Positions 58,777 through 64,000 of a DNA stretch of 64,000 nucleotides are shown here, piece after piece; the stretch's first letter is position 1; every line of letters begins with the position of its first letter. The notes beneath the pieces are model-generated. The model was not told the DNA's origin and ran no database searches. It saw only the letters and a program-made list of their open reading frames with translations. The position numbers were made by a program, and so were the translations under genes. This stretch comes from Chromobacterium haemolyticum (GTDB taxonomy: Bacteria; Pseudomonadota; Gammaproteobacteria; Burkholderiales; Chromobacteriaceae), in NCBI RefSeq assembly GCF_002081825.1, contig NZ_MUKU01000002.1, positions 62,001 through 126,000 of the forward strand, in the 5' to 3' direction.

Positions 58777-60315
58777 TCAGCCTGCTTCGTCCAGCGCGCT
58801 TTCGATTTCGCGGATATGCGCCTGATGGCCTTGGATGCGCTGGCCAGTGGGCGGTCCCTTGAATTGCTTGCGTACGCCCAGCGCGAACCAGAATAGCGCC
58901 AGCATCAGCAGCAGCGCGATGGTCAGGTAGAGCACTTTCTCGTTGGGAGGCTGCATGCCGACGAAGACCAGCACCGCGCCGCCCAGCGTGGCCAGCGCGG
59001 CAATGGGTTTGGACGCCCGGCCCAGATCGAACGGCCCTTTATGAGTCCAGCTGTGGCCTTCGGCGAACAGGCCGGCGGCGGAAGGCAGGATGTAGGAGAT
59101 GTACAGGAACACCGCGGCGCCGGTGGACAACACCAGGAAGGCGTCGCCGTACAGGGTGACGGCGATGGCGAACACGGCGCTGACCCAGATCGCCGGGCCC
59201 GGAGTGCGGTGCTGTGGGTGCACCTGGCGTAGCCAGCGCGAGGCCGGCAGACCACCGTCGCGGGCGAAGGCGTACATCATGCGCGAGGTGGATGTCAGGC
59301 AAGCCAGGCCGCATAGATAGTTGACCAGGAAGATGCCTATGCCCAGCGCCGCTTTCAAGGCCGGCGGCAGCGCGTTCAGCAGCAGGTCGAAAAAGCCCAT
59401 TCCGGCTTTGACCCCGGCGCCCAAGTCCGGCAGCACCAGCACGAAGGCGCAGATCATCAGATAGCCGAATACGCCGGACCACAGCACCGAGCGCAAAATG
59501 CCCTTGGGCACGTTGCGCGCCGCCTCGCGGGTTTCCTCCGAGGTATGGGCGGAGGCGTCGTAGCCGGTCAGGGTATAGACGGTGAGCAACAAGCCGGCCA
59601 GGAACACCATCACGGTGTTGTCCATCCGCGGCCAGGCGCCGCCATCGGCGCCGCTGTAATTGTGGAAGGTCCACAAGCGGGAGAAATCCAGCGGTCCGGG
59701 CGCGTAGATCAGCAGCGAGACTACCAGCGCCAGGGTGACGATGAAGATCAGATAGCCGGACAGATCGGTCAGCTTGGTGGTGAGCTTGATGCCCAAGTGA
59801 TTGAGCCAGGCCTGGCTCAGCGCCACCACGGCGAGGAATACGGTCTGATGGCCCCAGCCCAGCTGTTCCGGGTTGAGGCCCAGCAGCGGCGCGACCAGGG
59901 TTTTGAAGAAGGGATCGTAAACGCCGAAGTTGACCGCGGCGGTGACGAAGATCAGCCCCAGCAGATTGATCCAGGCGGTGGTCCAGCCCAGGCCCTTGCC
60001 GCCCAGAATGGATGCCCAGTGGTAGAGCCCGCCGGCGGTGGGGTAGGCGGAGGCGATCTGGGCCATTGCCGCGGCGACGATGGCGGCGAACAAGGTGCCC
60101 AGCGGCCAGCCTATGCCGATGGCCGCGCCGCCGCCGGCGCTGAGTCCGGCCGGGAAGGCGGTGATGCCGCCCGCCAGCACGCAGATGATGGAAAAGGAGA
60201 TGGCGAAGTTGGAAAAGCCGCTCATGCGCCGGGACAACTCCTGAGCGTAACCCATGCTGTGCAACAGTTTCTCGTCCTCGCCGACGGGCGCGGACTCATG
60301 CCGAACTGGTTCCAT
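58777..60315 (-). CDS. APC-superfamily amino acid/polyamine permease
   Basis: 512 residues with twelve helices. N-terminal GYAQELSRRMSGFSNFAISFSII is typical of the GABA/choline-type amino acid transporter group; AYPTAGGLYHWAS and GYDASAHTSEETREAARNVP follow. It is downstream of the hydrolase gene by 142 bases, a gap with only a GC-rich hairpin (60398-60421) and no gene. Given its place beside gamma-glutamyl enzymes it probably imports the amine or amino acid that the operon degrades. Confidence 0.9.
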   Translation of the reverse strand: MEPVRHESAPVGEDEKLLHSMGYAQELSRRMSGFSNFAISFSIICVLAGGITAFPAGLSAGGGAAIGIGWPLGTLFAAIVAAAMAQIASAYPTAGGLYHWASILGGKGLGWTTAWINLLGLIFVTAAVNFGVYDPFFKTLVAPLLGLNPEQLGWGHQTVFLAVVALSQAWLNHLGIKLTTKLTDLSGYLIFIVTLALVVSLLIYAPGPLDFSRLWTFHNYSGADGGAWPRMDNTVMVFLAGLLLTVYTLTGYDASAHTSEETREAARNVPKGILRSVLWSGVFGYLMICAFVLVLPDLGAGVKAGMGFFDLLLNALPPALKAALGIGIFLVNYLCGLACLTSTSRMMYAFARDGGLPASRWLRQVHPQHRTPGPAIWVSAVFAIAVTLYGDAFLVLSTGAAVFLYISYILPSAAGLFAEGHSWTHKGPFDLGRASKPIAALATLGGAVLVFVGMQPPNEKVLYLTIALLLMLALFWFALGVRKQFKGPPTGQRIQGHQAHIREIESALDEAG

Positions 60316-60457
60316 GATGTTCCTCTCTCATTGTGTATGTCTGTTGTTTTCCGCCTAGGCGCGTACGCGCCGACGCCCGAACGGCGGCGGAGGCCGGCCG
60401 GATCCTGGCCCGGTGATCCGGGCTTCGTGCTATGTCTGGGGCGAGGTGCGGCTACGC

Positions 60458-61168
60458 TCAGCCGGGCGGCGGGCTGCCGCTCATGGTGACCAGCGCGTCG
60501 AACAGTCTTTGCTGGCCGTCGTCGCGCTCGGCGGAGAGTTCGGGGTGCCATTGCACCGCGATCAACTGGGGAAAACCGGCGATTTCTATCGCCTCGATCA
60601 CGCCGTCAGGCGCCCAGGCCACCGGCACCACCCCTAGGCCGGGGCGGTCTATCGCCTGGTGATGCCAGGATTGGGTGAGGACTTCGGTGCCTATCAGACC
60701 CGCCAGGCAAGAGCTAGCGGCGATGCGCACCGGGTGCGGCGTGGGCGCGCGCGGCGGCGCGCGATGGGGCACGGCTTCGCCCACCACGTCAGGCAGGTGC
60801 AGGTGCAGGCTGCCGCCCAGCACGGTGTTGAGGATTTGTAGGCCGCGGCAGATTGCCAGCGTCGGCAGCTTGCGTTGCAGCAGAGCGCGCGCCAGCGCGA
60901 TTTCGGTGGCGTCGCGCTCCGGGCTGAGGTTGTAGATGGTTGGGTGGCCGCCGGCGTCGAAGCGGGCAGGGTCGATGTCGCCGCCGCCTATCAGCACCAC
61001 GCCGTCCAGCTTGTCCAGCCAGCCGTCCACCATTTCCGGGCCCAGCGCCGGCAATTGCACCGGCGCGCCGCCGGCGCGCGCCACCGCCGCCACGTATTCC
61101 AGCGGCGTGTGGTAGCCGTGCTCGGGTGCTGCCGGGTAGGTGGTCAGGCCGATCAGCGGGCGCCTCAT
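60458..61168 (-). CDS. puuD: Gamma-glutamyl-gamma-aminobutyrate hydrolase family (class I glutamine amidotransferase-like)
   Basis: 236 residues of the peptidase C26/PuuD family. Start LIGLTTYPAAPEHG, nucleophile Cys107 in ICRGLQILN, catalytic His-Glu near the end in AVQWHPE. It releases glutamate from a gamma-glutamyl-amino acid, in the classical pathway gamma-glutamyl-GABA. The ATG overlaps the stop of the alcohol dehydrogenase gene (TGATG), so the two are translationally coupled. The gene symbol reflects family likeness; here the substrate may differ because of the alcohol dehydrogenase. Confidence 0.88.
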   Translation of the reverse strand: MRRPLIGLTTYPAAPEHGYHTPLEYVAAVARAGGAPVQLPALGPEMVDGWLDKLDGVVLIGGGDIDPARFDAGGHPTIYNLSPERDATEIALARALLQRKLPTLAICRGLQILNTVLGGSLHLHLPDVVGEAVPHRAPPRAPTPHPVRIAASSCLAGLIGTEVLTQSWHHQAIDRPGLGVVPVAWAPDGVIEAIEIAGFPQLIAVQWHPELSAERDDGQQRLFDALVTMSGSPPPG

Positions 61169-62328
61169 CACAGCCTGCCTTGCTGCGCGGCGAGGAAAAT
61201 CGCGCGATAGTCGTTGGCGGATAGCGGAAGCGGGTTGCCGCCGTCGCTAGGGTCGGCCTTGGCCATGCGGCCGATGTCGGCGGCGGCGTCCGCGCCGATG
61301 CCGATCTCCGCCAGCGTGTGCGGAATGCCCAGGCCGGCGCGCAATTGCAGCACCCAGGCGAGGAAACCGTCGAAGCCGGCGTCGGCCAGGCCCAGGTAGC
61401 GGGCGGCGGCGGTCAGTCGTTCGGCTATCGCAGGCCGGTTGCGCACCAGCACATAGGGCAGCAGCACGGCGTTGGCCAGGCCGTGATGGGTATCGAACAC
61501 CGCGCCGATGGGATGCGCCAGCGCATGCACGCCGCCCAGGCCTTTCTGGAAAGCCGTAGCGCCCATGATGGAACAGGACAACATCTGGGCGCGGGCTTCC
61601 AGATTGCCGCCGTCGGCGTGGGCCGCCGGCAGCCAGTCGTGCGCCAGCCGCATGCCTTCGAGCGCCACCCCTTGGGCGATGGGGTGGTAGAACGGCGAGC
61701 AGAAGGCTTCCAGATTGTGCACCAGCGCGTCGACGCCGGTGGCGGCGGTCAGCGCCGGCGGCAGGCCGACGGTCAGTTCCGGGTCCGCCAGCACCAGCTT
61801 GGGCAGCATGGCCGGATGGAAGATGATGACCTTGCGGTGCGCGGTCTCGTCGATGATCAGGGACGCACGGCCCACCTCGGAGCCGGTGCCGGCGGTGGTG
61901 GGCACCGCCAGCGTGGGCGCGACGCCGGCGGGATCGACGCGCAGCCAGTTGTCGCCCACGTCCTCGAAGTCCCACAGCGGGCGTTTTTGTCCGGACATCA
62001 ACGCGATGGCCTTGCCCACGTCCAGCGCGCTGCCGCCGCCGACGGCGACCACCCCGTCATGGCGGCCGTCGCGGAAGGCGGCGACCCCGGCGTCGACGTC
62101 GCGGCCCACCGGATTGGGGCGCATATCGCTGAACAAGGCGGTCTCCAGACCGGCGTCGCTCAGCAAGCTCTGCAGCCGGGCCAGCATCGGCAGCCTGGCC
62201 AGGCCGGGGTCGGTGACCAGCAGCGGGCGGCGCATGCCCAATTCGCGGCACAGCGCTGGCAGTTCGGTGGCGCGGCCGGCGCCGAAGCGGATGCTGGTCG
62301 GATAATTCCAGTTGCCTTGCAGTTGCAT
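61168..62328 (-). CDS. Iron-containing (type III) alcohol dehydrogenase
   Basis: 386 residues. NAD-binding GGGSALDVGKAIAL, PTTAGTGSEVGRASLI, and the metal-site segments GVDALVHNLEAF and HALAHPIGAVFDTHHGLANAVLLPYV (quoted in parts) with the Asp and His ligands of FucO-like enzymes. It oxidises an alcohol to an aldehyde or the reverse. It lies between the aldehyde dehydrogenase (four-base gap) and puuD (one-base overlap), so it is part of the same pathway. This member is absent from the E. coli puu cluster and is what makes the set unusual. Confidence 0.94.
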   Translation of the reverse strand: MQLQGNWNYPTSIRFGAGRATELPALCRELGMRRPLLVTDPGLARLPMLARLQSLLSDAGLETALFSDMRPNPVGRDVDAGVAAFRDGRHDGVVAVGGGSALDVGKAIALMSGQKRPLWDFEDVGDNWLRVDPAGVAPTLAVPTTAGTGSEVGRASLIIDETAHRKVIIFHPAMLPKLVLADPELTVGLPPALTAATGVDALVHNLEAFCSPFYHPIAQGVALEGMRLAHDWLPAAHADGGNLEARAQMLSCSIMGATAFQKGLGGVHALAHPIGAVFDTHHGLANAVLLPYVLVRNRPAIAERLTAAARYLGLADAGFDGFLAWVLQLRAGLGIPHTLAEIGIGADAAADIGRMAKADPSDGGNPLPLSANDYRAIFLAAQQGRL

Positions 62329-62332
62329 CGCC

Positions 62333-63718
62333 TTACCCCTTGAGATGGAAGGATTTGACCCGGGTCAGTTGCTGGTAGCCCAGCGTGGACAGGGAAATGC
62401 CGCGGCCGGTGTCTTTGACCCCGGTCCAGGCCAGCGCCGGGTCCAGGTAGTCGCAGCGGTTCATGAACACGGTGCCGGTTTCCAGTTGTTGACCGAGATG
62501 GACGGCGGCGTCGCGGTCCGCGGTCCAGATCGAGGCGGTCAGGCCGTAGGCGCTGTCGTTCATCAAGCGCAGCGCCTCCTCGTCGGAGTCCACCGCCATG
62601 ATGCCGATGACCGGGCCGAAGCTTTCCTCGCGCATCACGCTCATGGCGTGGTTCACGTCCACCAGCACCTGCGGGGCCAGATAGGCGCTGCCGGGCGCGT
62701 CGGCGGCGAAATGGCCGGCCGGAATCAACGCGCGCGCGCCGGCGGCCAGCGCCGCCTGGATCTGGCCGCGGACGAAGTCGGCGGCGCCGGCGCGCACCAT
62801 CGGTCCCAGATTGGTGTCCGGGTCCAGCGGATGGCCGAAGCGATAGGTCCGGGTCAGTTCGACGAAGCCGTCTACGAAGTCGCGGTAACGCCCGCGCTGC
62901 ACATAGATGCGCTCGATGCCGCAGCAGGACTGGCCGGAGTTGAAAAAGGCGCCGTCCACCAGGTTTTCTATCGCCGCCGGCAGGTCGGCGTCGGCGCGCA
63001 CATAGGCTGGGTCCTTGCCGCCCAGTTCCAGGCCGACGCCGATGAAGCGCTCGGCGGCCGCCCTTTGCACCGCGCGGCCGCCGCTCACCGAGCCCGTGAA
63101 GGCGACGAAGTCGATCTCGGGCGCCGCCGTCAGTTTCAAGGTGGCGGCATGATCCAGCTCCAGGGTTTGGAACACGCCGATGGGCAGGCCGGCGGCGGCG
63201 CAGGCCTGGCGGAACAGGTCGGCGATCAGCGGGGTTTGCGAGGAATGCTTGAGCAGCACGCAGTTGCCGGCGGCCAGCGCCGGCGCGATGGTATTGATGG
63301 CGGTGAGGAAGGGGTAGTTCCACGGCGCCAGCACCAGCACCGTGCCCAGCGGTTCGCGGCGCAGCCAGCGTTCGAAGCCGGGCTTGGGCGCGGGGTGTAG
63401 GTCGGCCAGCGCTTCCTCGGCGATGTCCAGCATATGGCGGGCGCGCTCGGCCAGGCCGCCGATTTCGCCGGGGGACTGGCGGATGGGCCGGCCAATCTGG
63501 CGAGTGACGGCGTCGGCGCAGTCGCCCTTGTGGGCGATCAGCCAGTCCACCGCCCGGCCGATCAAGGCCTTGCGTTCGGCCAGCGGGGTGGCGCGCCAGC
63601 CGGCTTGGGCGGCGCGGGCGGCGTCCAGCGCGGCCTGGGTCTGGACCGGGCTGGTATAGCTGCGCTGCAGCAGCGCGGAACCGTCCAGCGGGGTGATGAC
63701 GGAGTAGTTTTCGCTCAT
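62333..63718 (-). CDS. Aldehyde dehydrogenase family protein
   Basis: 461 residues. Catalytic Cys265 in NSGQSCCG and general base Glu231 in LELGGKDP; NAD-site FTGSVSGG and APWNYPF present. Oxidises an aldehyde, presumably gamma-glutamylated, to the acid. Starts on the base after the glutamine-synthetase-like stop. Equivalent by position to PuuC. Succinate-semialdehyde-type enzymes also resemble it, so an unconjugated aldehyde cannot be excluded. Confidence 0.94.
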   Translation of the reverse strand: MSENYSVITPLDGSALLQRSYTSPVQTQAALDAARAAQAGWRATPLAERKALIGRAVDWLIAHKGDCADAVTRQIGRPIRQSPGEIGGLAERARHMLDIAEEALADLHPAPKPGFERWLRREPLGTVLVLAPWNYPFLTAINTIAPALAAGNCVLLKHSSQTPLIADLFRQACAAAGLPIGVFQTLELDHAATLKLTAAPEIDFVAFTGSVSGGRAVQRAAAERFIGVGLELGGKDPAYVRADADLPAAIENLVDGAFFNSGQSCCGIERIYVQRGRYRDFVDGFVELTRTYRFGHPLDPDTNLGPMVRAGAADFVRGQIQAALAAGARALIPAGHFAADAPGSAYLAPQVLVDVNHAMSVMREESFGPVIGIMAVDSDEEALRLMNDSAYGLTASIWTADRDAAVHLGQQLETGTVFMNRCDYLDPALAWTGVKDTGRGISLSTLGYQQLTRVKSFHLKG

Positions 63719-64000
63719 TTAGATGATCTCGAAGTAGCGTTTCAATTCCCAGTCGGTGACATGGCGCTGGAACTCGCGCTCCTCCCATTCGCGGGTGGCG
63801 GCGAAGTGATCGACGAAGTCGTCGCCGAACCAGTCGCGGGCGGCGGCGGAGCCGCGCAGCGCTTGAGCGGCCTCCCACAAGGTGCGGTGCAGTTTCAGAT
63901 GGGGCGGCGCGTCCAGCAGATAGCCGTTGGCGCTGACCGGTTCTTCCGGCTCGATGCGGTGTTCGATGCCGTAGAGGCCGGCGGCCAGGCCGCTGGCCAG
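63719..64000 (-). CDS. Glutamine synthetase-like enzyme, C-terminal end (truncated by window edge)
   Basis: The last 93 residues of a glutamine synthetase family protein: GLYGIEHRIEP at the edge, an intermediate PVSANGYLLD, and the terminal FVDHFAATREWEEREF...VTDWELKRYFEII typical of PuuA/GlnA-like gamma-glutamylpolyamine synthetases (not the classical GlnA tail with the adenylylation Tyr). Its stop immediately precedes the aldehyde dehydrogenase start. By family it would conjugate glutamate to an amine using ATP. Most of the gene is outside the window. Confidence 0.85.
   Translation of the reverse strand: MASGLAAGLYGIEHRIEPEEPVSANGYLLDAPPHLKLHRTLWEAAQALRGSAAARDWFGDDFVDHFAATREWEEREFQRHVTDWELKRYFEII

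Noticed and set aside
1-64000. tRNA, rRNA, prophage, integron or plasmid functions
   Set aside because: I saw no tRNA-like cloverleaf, no phage structural or integrase genes, no transposase and no replication origin in either strand.

Overview
The window looks like chromosomal DNA of a GC-rich betaproteobacterium of the Neisseriales, most likely Chromobacterium or a close relative. This is an inference from gene content (a phaC-phaA pair, secreted M9 and S53 peptidases, DUF3579, DUF2788, a Neisseriales-like pepA-holC and lptFG-glnD layout) and even high-GC coding; I see no rRNA or tRNA. The backbone is mostly housekeeping, with no prophage, integron, CRISPR array or transposase gene.

Layout. 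1-8.5 kb: the end of an unidentified gene, a lipoprotein collagenase, a patatin-like lipase, a GAF protein, ribA, an FMN-barrel protein and a secreted sedolisin (S53). 8.6-18.9 kb: lptF-lptG-glnD on the minus strand, and divergently pepA-holC, a large acidic protein carrying ten 102-bp tandem repeats, and a PduO-type cobalamin adenosyltransferase. 18.9-31.8 kb: a Gln/Ala-rich unknown, tetR, waaF, a zinc-finger protein, ilvE and glnE (minus), then yhdP-nitrilase-tldD (plus). 31.9-41.4 kb: a SnoaL-like/SDR/Tat-exported deacetylase operon, a LysR regulator with an aminopeptidase P, a 42-residue basic protein, a DOPA-dioxygenase-like protein and the PHA genes phaC and phaA. 41.7-52 kb: FAH protein, hslR, an MFS transporter, a GNAT, sdaA, an NAD(P)-binding protein with a divergent LysR, a porin, DUF3579 and dinG. 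52-58 kb: an ornithine/lysine/arginine decarboxylase, argF, argG, an EamA transporter and DUF2788. 58-64 kb: a LysE exporter and an operon of glutamine-synthetase-like enzyme, aldehyde dehydrogenase, iron alcohol dehydrogenase, gamma-glutamyl hydrolase and amino-acid permease.

Two things stand out. First, a non-autonomous MITE-like element of about 140 bp occurs in five near-complete copies and at least two remnants. It has 17-18 bp inverted ends and a TTA target. In four of the five copies one TTA flank is exactly the stop codon (TAA on the minus strand) of the adjacent gene (glnD, the LysR at 34.3 kb, phaC, the NAD(P)-binding protein), and one remnant begins immediately after the hslR stop. 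Second, the operon at the right edge resembles the gamma-glutamylated putrescine (Puu) pathway but has an iron-dependent alcohol dehydrogenase and, within the window, no amine oxidase. That enzyme set would suit an amino alcohol such as ethanolamine. The tandem-repeat protein behind holC and the leader terminator directly before argF are further points worth checking.
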